Shown: piece after piece, positions 34,708-41,837 of the stretch
How positions within the stretch are numbered: the first letter of the stretch is position 1
Layout: each line of letters starts with the position of its first letter
Assembly: GCA_002422945.1 (NCBI GenBank)
Contig: DITW01000071.1
Coordinates: forward strand, 222 to 42,058
Length of the DNA: 41,837 bases
Reading direction: 5' to 3'
From: Sphingomonadales bacterium UBA6174
Lineage (GTDB): Bacteria; Pseudomonadota; Alphaproteobacteria; Sphingomonadales; Sphingomonadaceae
Translations under genes and position numbers: made by a program
Notes under the pieces: model-generated
Databases searched by the model: none
Told to the model about the DNA's origin: nothing
The model's input: only the letters and a program-made list of their open reading frames with translations

Positions 34708-35391
34708 GTGAAGCGATTTTACACTGAAGTTGCGGTTGGTGACGACCGTTCAATTCTGCTTGACGGGCGGCCGGTCAAGACGCCTGCAAGGCATTTGCTG
34801 GCGTTGCCGACTGTCGCCATGGCCAAGGCTGTGGCGGATGAATGGGCTACGCAAGGCGAGGATATTGACCCAAGATCAATGCCGATAACAGGATTTGCTA
34901 ATGCAGCAATCGACAGGGTGGCGGCGAATTTACAAGACTTTGTGGCGCCGCTTGCCGAATATGCGGAGACCGATTTGCTTTGTTATCGGGCCGATAGTCA
35001 ACCAGAGCTTGCTGAGCGGCAGGCAGCATTATGGGACCCGGTGCTGGCATGGGCGGCGCAGCGTTATGATGTAACGTTTAATATCATTGATGGCTTGATG
35101 CACCGTCCCCAGCCAGATTTGACGATTGAAACGCTGGCAGCGGCAGTGCGCATGCTGGATCCATATCGACTCGCGGCGCTTAATCCATTGGTGACGATCT
35201 CAGGTTCGCTGGTCATCGCGCTGGCGGTAGTCGATCACGCGATGACACCAGCGGCGGCATTCGAGATCGCCCATCTTGATGAATTATGGCAGGCGGAGCT
35301 CTGGGGCGAGGATGATTTTGCCCTTGAAGCCCGTGAAATCCGACAGCAGGATTTTCTTGCAGCTGCACGGTTTATCGATCTCTTAGATTAA
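34708..35391 (+). CDS. ATP12-family F1-ATPase assembly chaperone
   Basis: 227 residues from the GTG at 34708, 13 bases after the small membrane protein. The ATP12 hallmarks are KRFYTEVAVGDDRSILLDGRP at the start, VKTPARHLLALP, VADEWATQGEDIDPRSMP, DLLCYRADSQPEL and HLDELWQAELWGEDD. ATP12 proteins bind the alpha subunit during assembly of mitochondrial F1; the alphaproteobacterial homologues are presumed to do the same. It is the last gene of the block. From here the base composition drops into an AT-rich stretch. Confidence 0.93.
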   Translation: MKRFYTEVAVGDDRSILLDGRPVKTPARHLLALPTVAMAKAVADEWATQGEDIDPRSMPITGFANAAIDRVAANLQDFVAPLAEYAETDLLCYRADSQPELAERQAALWDPVLAWAAQRYDVTFNIIDGLMHRPQPDLTIETLAAAVRMLDPYRLAALNPLVTISGSLVIALAVVDHAMTPAAAFEIAHLDELWQAELWGEDDFALEAREIRQQDFLAAARFIDLLD

Positions 35392-35803
35392 TAGTTTATC
35401 AAACAAAGCGGCCAATATACTCGTCGTAAGAGGCAGTTTCTTTGGTCGCTGGTAAATATAATCCGGACGTATATCTTGGGCGATCAATGGCTAAGTCATG
35501 CGTACTTGGGTCCCTTTGCCAAGTATGATTTACATACCTTGATTTTACTACCCATATTCTTCGCCATTGAGAATTGTGATGGATCTCTCGATTGATGCCG
35601 TCGCTGTAAGTCGCTGTCTTATGTTTGAGATAAGTAATACGAGCCTGCGACGATAGTCGCGGGTTGCCAGTGGGACAGACCTGCCCAGGGTGGAGGTTAG
35701 CAACAGAAACGAATCCATGCATCCCCCCTTAGGGGGGGAGTTACAATAGCCAAAATCTATGATCTGAATGACTCCAGAAATTTGCATTATATGGAGTATA
35801 AAA
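35392..35803. other. AT-rich intergenic region in front of luxI
   Basis: 412 bases without a supported gene. It holds the C6-TTA-G6 palindrome, a TATGAT -10-like hexamer (35758-35763) and GGAG (35793-35796) for luxI. A minus-strand frame of 107 codons (35399-35722) ends eight bases from atp12, but its product resembles nothing I know and its start abuts the palindrome; I do not call it as a gene. Confidence 0.6.
35723..35737. promoter_or_regulatory. Palindrome CCCCCCTTAGGGGGG, candidate LuxR-type box
   Basis: Two six-base arms around TTA, centred at 35730. With a -10 at 35758-35763 and transcription start near 35770, the centre is at about -40, where LuxR-type activators usually bind over the -35 region. 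No good -35 hexamer is visible, in keeping with an activated promoter. Function is inferred from symmetry and position. Confidence 0.45.
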
Positions 35804-36427
35804 ATGAGATCATTGCGTATAGGGTCTTCAGAAGAGATAAGTTCATACACAACTAGATCGATGTTTTTGGAAAGAAAGCGTGTATTTATTGATATTATGG
35901 GGTGGGGTCTGTCCCATTATGATGGATTAGAGGTTGATCAATTTGATAATATCTCATCTACATATATTATCATTGTAGATGAGGGTAGCGGATCGCATTT
36001 GGCATCTGCTCGTCTCCTGCCAACTGAACAACCGCATCTCCTGGACGTGCTATTTGCTGACCTGTGCGATGTAGATATTCCGCGGGGACCAAATGTGCGG
36101 GAGTTGACTAGATTTTGTGTGTCACCACAGGGCAATGCGCGGCATCGATTGGAGTTGCGGAACCAATTGTTTACTGCCCTTGTAGAATATGCATTAATAC
36201 AAGGAATTCAGAGCTATACTGGTGTAACGCACGCCAGTTTCCTCTCTCAAGTGCTGAGCATCGGCTGGCATTGTGACATGCTGGGCCTTCCTCGCGAAAC
36301 GTCTGGCGGCACGCTTGCTGCAGTGCATGCTCATATCGGGCCTGAAACAATTGGCATGATGCGTCGTGCCGATACTTTTGCAGCACTTCCTATACCGCTC
36401 CGCCCCGGCGTATCGATCGCAGCCTGA
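35804..36427 (+). CDS. luxI: LuxI-family acyl-homoserine-lactone synthase
   Basis: 207 residues from the ATG at 35804, seven bases after GGAG. LuxI enzymes join S-adenosylmethionine and an acyl-ACP to form AHL quorum signals. All the conserved residues can be placed: Arg24, Phe28, Trp34, Glu43, Asp45, Asp48 (RKRVFIDIMGWGL ... LEVDQFD), Arg70 in SARLLPT, Glu100 and Arg103 in RELTRF. The first six match the EsaI numbering exactly. So the active site looks intact. The C-terminal half, which selects the acyl chain, is diverged. Coding is AT-rich: 46 of 120 bases are G or C in 35821-35940. PhyH follows 25 bases downstream. No luxR gene is within the window. Confidence 0.93.
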   Translation: MRSLRIGSSEEISSYTTRSMFLERKRVFIDIMGWGLSHYDGLEVDQFDNISSTYIIIVDEGSGSHLASARLLPTEQPHLLDVLFADLCDVDIPRGPNVRELTRFCVSPQGNARHRLELRNQLFTALVEYALIQGIQSYTGVTHASFLSQVLSIGWHCDMLGLPRETSGGTLAAVHAHIGPETIGMMRRADTFAALPIPLRPGVSIAA

Positions 36428-36452
36428 ATTCAAAATTGTTGGAGTGGACGAT

Positions 36453-37358
36453 ATGCAAGTTGCACTGTCTCAACCTTTCTCCTCATATGAACAGCGTAAG
36501 ACTGTGGCCACATTTGCCGCCCAGTTACTGGCACAGGGATATGTCGTACTCCGACAGGTCGTGCCGCCAGCGTTGATCTATAATTGCATCGAAGAGTTGG
36601 AAGATCACTTCCAGCAAACGCCTTTTTGTGAGGGTGTATTTTATGGCGGACTGACCAAACGCTTTGGTTGCGTGCTACGTCACAGCGACACGGCAGCGCA
36701 TTTCGTGCAGCATCCTTCAGTATTGGCCATAACCGAAATCGTGCTTGGCCCCTATTGCGACACGATCCAGCTTAACCTGTCTCAGGGGATAGAGATTCAT
36801 CCTGATGCACCAGCGCAATTTCCACATCGCGATCAGGATATGTGGAGCGGGCCGAAAGGAGATGTCGAATATCTGGTAAACGTGATGTGGCCATTCACCG
36901 ACTATACCCCTGAAAACGGTAGTACTGTAATCTGGCCCAAAAGTCATCTTTGGTCGCCTGATGCTATGCCCGATGCATGTGACCCCGGCATTTCATTGTC
37001 ACTTGAACCCGGCGATGTGCTGTTGTTTCTAGGCTCGACACTGCACAATGGCGGCGCGAATACATCCCAAGCTGTTCGGCGCGGGATGATCGTGAGTTAT
37101 TCATTGGGCTGGCTCAAATCCTTCGAAAATCAGTTTCTGGCATACCCGCCAGAAGTTGCTCGTAATTTCGATCCGAAATTGGCGGAACTGATAGGTTATC
37201 GTCAGCATCGACCGAATTTGGGGAATTACGAGGGCCAATCGCCAGCTGTGTTGTTGTGCGATGATGTACCACCCCATCTCGCGGCCACTGACGCGCTAAG
37301 GCCTGATCAACAAGCGATGGTTGATGCTTTCATATCGAATTTGTCACAGGCGGCCTGA
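36453..37358 (+). CDS. PhyH-family Fe(II)/2-oxoglutarate-dependent dioxygenase
   Basis: 301 residues from the ATG at 36453, nine bases after GGAG (36440-36443). The double-stranded beta-helix metal site is visible: HRD (His125, Asp127, in QFPHRDQDMW) and a distal His198 in STLHNGGANTS, with Arg209 or Arg210 for 2-oxoglutarate. VLRQVVPPALI near the start and ENGSTVIWPKSHLW (154-167) also fit phytanoyl-CoA dioxygenase-like enzymes. Substrate is unknown. The position directly after luxI suggests hydroxylation of an AHL, its acyl precursor or a regulated lipid or glycan, but this is inference. Probably one transcript with luxI. Confidence 0.88.
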   Translation: MQVALSQPFSSYEQRKTVATFAAQLLAQGYVVLRQVVPPALIYNCIEELEDHFQQTPFCEGVFYGGLTKRFGCVLRHSDTAAHFVQHPSVLAITEIVLGPYCDTIQLNLSQGIEIHPDAPAQFPHRDQDMWSGPKGDVEYLVNVMWPFTDYTPENGSTVIWPKSHLWSPDAMPDACDPGISLSLEPGDVLLFLGSTLHNGGANTSQAVRRGMIVSYSLGWLKSFENQFLAYPPEVARNFDPKLAELIGYRQHRPNLGNYEGQSPAVLLCDDVPPHLAATDALRPDQQAMVDAFISNLSQAA

Positions 37359-37396
37359 ATGGTGTCTGGTGTTGTGCTCAGTATAAGGTCAAGTTG

Positions 37397-38749
37397 ATGG
37401 CGCATGCTACGGCTTTTCTTTTCATCCTCTATCATGAACTATTGCTGGCATGTGCGAGTGGGATCATCCTACTCGGTCTTGATGACCTGCTCGTTTTTTC
37501 CATCTGGCTGGTACGGGTCAGACCGAAATCTGCTGTGCTGACGCGGACGCCGATTGAACGACCCCCAATCGCGATATTCGTGCCTGCTTGGGATGAGGCC
37601 GGGGTGATTGGTCGGATGCTAACAACATTGATTGATCGTATTGATTATAAAGAATATATTATATTTGTGGGTTGCTATCCAAATGATGCTGGAACGTTGT
37701 CGGTCGTGCAGGACGTTGCCGAAAATGAGCCGCGCGTTCGACTGGTGTCAGGCATTTTGGACGGACCAACGACCAAGGCGGAATGCCTCAACCGTTGTTG
37801 GCAGGCGCTTTGCAGCTGGGAGGTACAGCATGATGTGAAATTTGCTGCGGTGGTGCTGCATGATGCCGAAGATGTGGTGCATCGTGATGAGCTCAATCTC
37901 TTCGCTGCACATTTGCCCTATGTCGATATGATCCAATTGCCGGTTCTGCCCTTTATCGATTTATCATCGCCATGGGTTTCTGGGCATTATGCCGATGAAT
38001 TCGCATTGGCGCATGGTATTGATATGCCCACCCGTCAGATTATGGGCAGCGCCCTGCCTTCTGCTGGCGTGGGCTGCGCGATTAGCTGTACTGCATTGGC
38101 TAGAATTGCTGAAGAACGTGGTGGGCTTCCATTTGATGCGGACAGTCTGACAGAGGATTACGAGCTTGGCCTGCGTCTTGGTATGCTCGGTTACCGCACC
38201 AGCTTTGTGCGTGAAAGGTCGAGGGTGACACATGACCTCATCGCCGTGCGTGCTTATTTTCCATCCGAACTAACATCGGCGGTACGCCAGAAGTCTCGCT
38301 GGATTCTTGGTATAGCCCTATTTGGCTGGGACAGGTTGGGATGGCATGGTGCTATTATCGACCGTTGGATGCGACTGCGTGATCGGCGTGCGCTCCTGTC
38401 AGCTTTCTTGCTTCTACTCAGTTATTTGTCATTGTTCATGAGTGCAGGGGTGGTCATTTTCGATGTCGCTGTGCCTGATACTGTGCCGCCCATATCGCAG
38501 ACGTTACAAATTGCGCTAACTGTGTCCGGAGCGATGCTCGTTTGGCGATTGCTGGAGCGTGCGGTCGTTGTTTATTGCAGCTATGGTTTAAAACAGGCTC
38601 TTTGCTCGATTCCGCGCGCATTGGTCGCAAATGTGATTGCGATGACGGCGGCACGCCGGGCCTTTATGACATATGTTCATTATGAAGCGCGACATCCCGT
38701 CATTTGGGACAAGACCAGCCATGTTTTCCCTGATGAGCAAAGGACATGA
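37397..38749 (+). CDS. NfrB-like membrane glycosyltransferase, family 2, without C-terminal MshEN domain
   Basis: 450 residues from the ATG at 37397 (a TTG precedes it). A hydrophobic N-terminus (8-39) and further membrane helices at about 335-358 and 368-385 flank a GT2 domain. The processive-synthase pattern is complete: IAIFVPAWDEAGV, HDAED (155-159), TEDYELGLRLG (252-262) and QKSRW (298-302). The ending IWDKTSHVFP matches NfrB of the phage N4 receptor system, but E. coli NfrB continues for some 300 more residues with an MshEN-type regulatory domain, missing here. NfrB makes a surface polysaccharide with NfrA. The stop overlaps the next gene by four bases. Confidence 0.85.
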   Translation: MAHATAFLFILYHELLLACASGIILLGLDDLLVFSIWLVRVRPKSAVLTRTPIERPPIAIFVPAWDEAGVIGRMLTTLIDRIDYKEYIIFVGCYPNDAGTLSVVQDVAENEPRVRLVSGILDGPTTKAECLNRCWQALCSWEVQHDVKFAAVVLHDAEDVVHRDELNLFAAHLPYVDMIQLPVLPFIDLSSPWVSGHYADEFALAHGIDMPTRQIMGSALPSAGVGCAISCTALARIAEERGGLPFDADSLTEDYELGLRLGMLGYRTSFVRERSRVTHDLIAVRAYFPSELTSAVRQKSRWILGIALFGWDRLGWHGAIIDRWMRLRDRRALLSAFLLLLSYLSLFMSAGVVIFDVAVPDTVPPISQTLQIALTVSGAMLVWRLLERAVVVYCSYGLKQALCSIPRALVANVIAMTAARRAFMTYVHYEARHPVIWDKTSHVFPDEQRT

Positions 38750-39777
38750 ACACCAAAAGATACCGTGCACATCGGGCCTTGGCGTCGGTCATACTTGGCT
38801 GGGTAACGTTTCGTGTGATCGCCTATCAATGGGCGGATCCCAACGTGCGGCTGGTATCTAATGCGCGTCCCATGCAAGCGCCCATTAAAGGTGCTATTGT
38901 TCATGAGCCATTATTAATGTTACCATGTCATCTAAATACTATTGAGTTATTAGACGTGCCAAAGATGCCGATCGATAAAGTGAAAGATGCATCGAATATG
39001 GTATATGAAATGGCTTTGTCAGGTCTGCAGGATGAGCCAAATTTTGTCTCTCAAAAGAATCTTGCGACGGTTTCGGGTGAGCTGAAACTCAGCATCGACG
39101 AGTTTGTAGTTAGATCAGGATGGTATTCCTCTCCTTCAAGACTCAACCTCTATAGTTGGGTGTTTGTGCGGCAACACAGTCCCACCACCAATTTTGTGCC
39201 AGAAGGGCAGTTGGGCGGTAGTCAGGCCGGTGTCCGGGCGCTCTATCGTCTTGGCGGGTCTCCAGTTGAATCAATCGCTGCACTCTCAGTGCGAGTGACG
39301 CGTCCGTTGGCGATCAATAATGGTGCCGAGGCCGGGTTGGGACTGGAGTTACAACCCATTGCGGGCTTGCCTATTAACGTGATTTTTGAACGGCGTGTGC
39401 GATTGGAGCAAGGGGGGCGCAACGCTTGGTCTAGCTTTGTCGCGGGCGGATTTAATCGCCAATTGCCCAACACAAATTGGGTCGCAGACGGGTATGTACA
39501 GGCGGGTATGGTGGGTGCGCGACAACGCGATAGGTTTCTAGATGGGGCGATTGGCTTGAATCATCCCTTTGGCTCTGATCCGGATCTGCAAATTGGTTTG
39601 GGTGCTTGGGGTGGTATTCAGCCCGGCGTCGAGCGGCTGGATATTGGACCGAGGTTGAAAGGGGTGCTGCACACAACTGTGCTGCCCATCCAATGGGAGG
39701 TTACAGCGCGGATGCGGGTTATCGGACAGGTGCGTCCGGCCAGCGGCTTGGCGCTTACGATTTCCAGCGGTTTTTGA
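38746..39777 (+). CDS. Outer-membrane beta-barrel protein resembling the NfrA C-terminal domain
   Basis: 343 residues, overlapping the glycosyltransferase stop by four bases. The N-terminal 110 residues are variable. From about residue 115 the sequence alternates as amphipathic strands: RSGWYSSPSRLNLYSWVFVR, GSQAGVRALYRLGG, AEAGLGLELQPIAGLPINVI and WVADGYVQAGMVGARQRDRF. The protein ends in Phe, as outer-membrane barrels do. The strand pattern and partner gene point to the barrel of NfrA-like glycan export proteins, here without the long N-terminal TPR region of E. coli NfrA. No clear signal peptide was seen beyond the hydrophobic ALASVILGWVTFRVIAY. Confidence 0.68.
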   Translation: MNTKRYRAHRALASVILGWVTFRVIAYQWADPNVRLVSNARPMQAPIKGAIVHEPLLMLPCHLNTIELLDVPKMPIDKVKDASNMVYEMALSGLQDEPNFVSQKNLATVSGELKLSIDEFVVRSGWYSSPSRLNLYSWVFVRQHSPTTNFVPEGQLGGSQAGVRALYRLGGSPVESIAALSVRVTRPLAINNGAEAGLGLELQPIAGLPINVIFERRVRLEQGGRNAWSSFVAGGFNRQLPNTNWVADGYVQAGMVGARQRDRFLDGAIGLNHPFGSDPDLQIGLGAWGGIQPGVERLDIGPRLKGVLHTTVLPIQWEVTARMRVIGQVRPASGLALTISSGF

Positions 39778-39846
39778 GGTGGTAATCTGCATTTAAACCG
39801 ATTGCGATTGATCGAATTGCGACGGTTGCGATAGGGTTGTCCTAAT

Positions 39847-40761
39847 ATGGACATTTACCTCCCCATTGCCGGACTTTCGGTCAACATCCTGATCATCATC
39901 GGTCTGGGCGGCGTGGTTGGTATTCTATCCGGCATGTTTGGTGTTGGCGGAGGTTTTCTGGTGACGCCGCTGCTTATCTTTTACGGTATTCCTCCATCTG
40001 TGGCAGTAGCTTCTTCCGCGACGCAGATTACAGGTACCAGCGTGTCGGGCGTGTTGGCGTATATGCAGCGCGGCGCAGTTGACGTCCGTATGGGTCTAGT
40101 GCTGGTCGCGGGCGGCATTCTGGGCAGCATAAGCGGCGGCTTTCTCTTTCGCTGGCTTCAGAAGGGTGGCCAGATCGATACTGTGGTCGCGCTACTTTAT
40201 GTCCTGCTGCTCGGTACCATTGGTGGTTATATGGCCAAGGAAGCGTTGCAGACGATTCTGGCTTCCCGGCGTGGTCATCAAATGCCGTTTCAGCGACGAC
40301 GTCACCACCCTGCTGTTGCTGCTTTGCCAATGCGTTGGCGTTTCTATGGGTCAGGACTTTATATTTCACCATTGGCACCATTCGCCCTTGGACTGGTGTC
40401 TGGTATTTTGACGGTATTGCTGGGTGTAGGCGGTGGATTTTTTGTTGTTCCGGCGATGATCTATGTTTTGGGCATGGCGACGGGGATGGTAGTCGGCACC
40501 TCCTTGTTTCAGATTTTGTTTGTAACTGCGGCGACGACGCTGGTGCATGCGGTCACCACCAAGTCGGTTGATATCGTGCTGGCCATCCTATTGCTCATTG
40601 GCAGTGTGACTGGCGCGCAGCTGGGAGCGCGCATAGCAGCCCGCATTTCGCCAGAATGGCTTCGGTTGATTTTAGCGACGATCGTCCTGCTGGTCGCATT
40701 GCGGATGGCGCTTGGGCTTGGGTGGCGGCCTGATGAGATCTATTCGGTGCAGGCCGGGTGA
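39847..40761 (+). CDS. TauE/SafE-family sulfite or organosulfonate exporter
   Basis: 304 residues with about eight membrane helices from the ATG at 39847. Two related halves carry the family repeat: GGVVGILSGMFGVGGGFLVTP (20-40) and GLVSGILTVLLGVGGGFFVVP (about 179-199). SSATQITGTSVSG and GTSLFQILFVTAATT are the corresponding second motifs. The family moves sulfite, sulfonates or sulfoacetate out. The stop overlaps the next gene's start (TGATG); a TauE plus TIGR02186 pair is common in alphaproteobacteria. Confidence 0.92.
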   Translation: MDIYLPIAGLSVNILIIIGLGGVVGILSGMFGVGGGFLVTPLLIFYGIPPSVAVASSATQITGTSVSGVLAYMQRGAVDVRMGLVLVAGGILGSISGGFLFRWLQKGGQIDTVVALLYVLLLGTIGGYMAKEALQTILASRRGHQMPFQRRRHHPAVAALPMRWRFYGSGLYISPLAPFALGLVSGILTVLLGVGGGFFVVPAMIYVLGMATGMVVGTSLFQILFVTAATTLVHAVTTKSVDIVLAILLLIGSVTGAQLGARIAARISPEWLRLILATIVLLVALRMALGLGWRPDEIYSVQAG

Positions 40762-41528
40762 TGGCGTTGGTAAAGCGTTTTCTCATCTGCCTGTTGTTGG
40801 GGGTGACACTGACAGCCGCGGGGGAACCGCAATTGGTGCCCGATGTGTCGCAGCGCAAGGTCGAGATTCGCTACAGTTTTACCGGCGCAGAATTGCTGTT
40901 GTTCGGGGCGATTATTTACCCGGATGAATTGAGCAGACAAAAGGATGCGGATATTGTGGTCGTACTGCGCGGCCCAACCAATTCGATTATCGTGCGGGAA
41001 AAGCAGAATATTGGAGGGATTTGGGTCAATGCCGCGACGATGCGGTACCGGTCGGCCCCATCCTTTTATGCCATGGCGAGCTCCCGACCATTACACGATA
41101 TTGTGGGCGAACGCACTGCGGCTATATACGAATTGGGTGTCGGTAATCTGCAATTATCCCCTGCAAGCAACGAAGCTTCGGGTGAGGAAACCGATAGATT
41201 TGAACGCGGCTTTATCGATCTTTTGAAACGGGCGTCATTGTTTCAGGAAAGTGAAAATGGCGTGGAGATCACTGATGGCGCGCTGTATCGTGCGCACATC
41301 CGGTTACCTGCCCGTGTGCCGGTGGGGCATTATTCGGCTGAAACTTTCCTGATTCGCGATGGGCATATTATTGCAGCGGCAGTGCGTGACATCGAGATTA
41401 GCAAGACAGGTTTCGAGCGATTTGTGGCCGTTGCCGCGGATCAATGGCCATGGTCATATGGCATTGCGGCCATGCTGATTTCGCTTTTATCAGGTCTGGG
41501 CGCTGCTGCGCTGTTCCGACGGCTTTAG
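40761..41528 (+). CDS. TIGR02186-type membrane protein (alphaproteobacterial)
   Basis: 255 residues from the ATG at 40761; a GTG at 40758 is the alternative. It has a signal peptide (VKRFLICLLLGVTLTAAG), a periplasmic domain of about 200 residues with strands such as VEIRYSFTGAELLLFGAI and DADIVVVLRGP, and one C-terminal membrane helix (YGIAAMLISLLSGLGAAALF). This is the layout of the alphaproteobacterial TIGR02186 family, usually next to a TauE-type exporter, as here. Role unknown, probably an accessory of the transporter. Converges on ctrA with 96 bases between stops. Confidence 0.88.
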   Translation: MALVKRFLICLLLGVTLTAAGEPQLVPDVSQRKVEIRYSFTGAELLLFGAIIYPDELSRQKDADIVVVLRGPTNSIIVREKQNIGGIWVNAATMRYRSAPSFYAMASSRPLHDIVGERTAAIYELGVGNLQLSPASNEASGEETDRFERGFIDLLKRASLFQESENGVEITDGALYRAHIRLPARVPVGHYSAETFLIRDGHIIAAAVRDIEISKTGFERFVAVAADQWPWSYGIAAMLISLLSGLGAAALFRRL

Positions 41529-41564
41529 CGTTTGGCCCAATCCGATTGAATCGGGACAAACGCT
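41527..41564. terminator. Bidirectional terminator-like hairpin between TIGR02186 gene and ctrA
   Basis: AGCGTTTG and CAAACGCT make an eight-base outer stem, with an inner CCGAT/ATCGG hairpin. It starts in the stop codon of the left gene and is followed by GTTTTC. Placed between convergent genes, it can serve both; the left-to-right direction has the better T-run. Confidence 0.7.
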
Positions 41565-41624
41565 GTTTTCATATGCCGTTATTCCTGCATCGTGAAATGC
41601 GTCATTGCACCAGACAAGAAACGC

Positions 41625-41837
41625 TCAGGCGACCTGTGCAGCTTCCTCTTCTTCGTCATCACGCAACACATAGCCGCGTCCCCAGACGGTTTCGATATAA
41701 TTTTCACCGGCACAGGCCAGAGATAATTTCTTGCGCAGCTTGCAGATGAATACGTCAATGATCTTTAATTCTGGCTCATCCATGCCACCATAGAGATGGT
41801 TGAGGAACATTTCCTTGGTCAGCGTGGTGCCCTTGCG
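41625..41837 (-). CDS. ctrA: Cell-cycle response regulator CtrA, C-terminal fragment
   Basis: 70 residues are readable on the minus strand; the gene continues beyond the right edge. The segment is the winged-helix DNA-binding domain of an OmpR-type regulator and is nearly diagnostic for CtrA: KGTTLTKEMFLNHLYGG, DEPELKIIDVFICKLRKKL and NYIETVWGRGYVLRD. CtrA is the master cell-cycle and flagellar regulator of alphaproteobacteria. The final acidic tail (DDEEEEAAQVA) is typical in position but variable in sequence. The receiver domain is outside the window. Confidence 0.95.
   Translation of the reverse strand, partial: RKGTTLTKEMFLNHLYGGMDEPELKIIDVFICKLRKKLSLACAGENYIETVWGRGYVLRDDEEEEAAQVA

Noticed and set aside
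35679..35697. ACCT...AGGT imperfect inverted repeat (ACCTGCCCAGGGTGGAGGT) as a classical lux box
   Set aside because: Only the outer four bases pair well, and the site is about 90 bases before the likely start; the C6-TTA-G6 palindrome is better placed.
35399..35722. Minus-strand frame of 107 codons convergent with atp12
   Set aside because: It ends eight bases from atp12, which is suggestive, but the product matches no family I know, the start touches the palindrome, and codon use does not look coding. Left uncalled.
1..41837. tRNA genes, insertion sequences, CRISPR arrays, prophage genes
   Set aside because: I looked for cloverleaf-like arms, transposase motifs, regular direct repeats and phage genes and saw none.

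Overview
The window is a dense, mostly chromosomal stretch from an alphaproteobacterium, most likely a sphingomonad (Sphingomonadales). The evidence is a CtrA C-terminus at the right edge, TimA (Tim44-like), an ATP12-type F1 assembly chaperone, petAB of the bc1 complex, an intracellular PHB depolymerase, a TIGR02186-type membrane protein next to a TauE exporter, and many 1-4 base overlaps between genes. No tRNA, rRNA, insertion sequence, prophage or CRISPR array was seen.

Left part (1-16.5 kb): petB (partial) and petA on the minus strand are divergent from trmL-hemF-GNAT. A membrane protein converges on these. lipB, a small lipoprotein and a secreted protein follow, then timA-mltA-smr. A minus-strand operon holds nadE and two tandem family-5 solute-binding lipoproteins without any permease. 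prs and an arylamine N-acetyltransferase run on plus, then phaZ on minus.

Middle part (16.6-31.4 kb): an SDR/epimerase and a DUF808 membrane protein on plus; a GDT1/UPF0016-like protein with degenerate motifs and a small helical protein on minus; a candidate small RNA with its own promoter and terminator (about 19536-19644); an N-formylglutamate amidohydrolase; a CPA2 antiporter (plus); alaS; an exported MsrA/MsrB pair; a divergent LemA-like protein; an aspartate aminotransferase; an MFS-cysK pair; and sodC.

Right part (31.4-41.8 kb): mutM, crcB-rluC-HAD phosphatase-small membrane protein, and atp12 run on plus. Next comes an AT-rich island (about 35.4-39.8 kb) with a LuxI-type acyl-homoserine-lactone synthase, a PhyH-family Fe(II)/2-oxoglutarate dioxygenase, a short NfrB-like family-2 glycosyltransferase and an outer-membrane beta-barrel protein resembling the NfrA C-terminus. 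No luxR gene is present in the window. The four genes are closely spaced and may form a quorum-sensing-linked operon for signal modification and surface-glycan synthesis or export. A perfect C6-TTA-G6 palindrome sits at the expected lux-box position in front of luxI. A TauE/SafE exporter with its TIGR02186 partner and the end of ctrA close the window.
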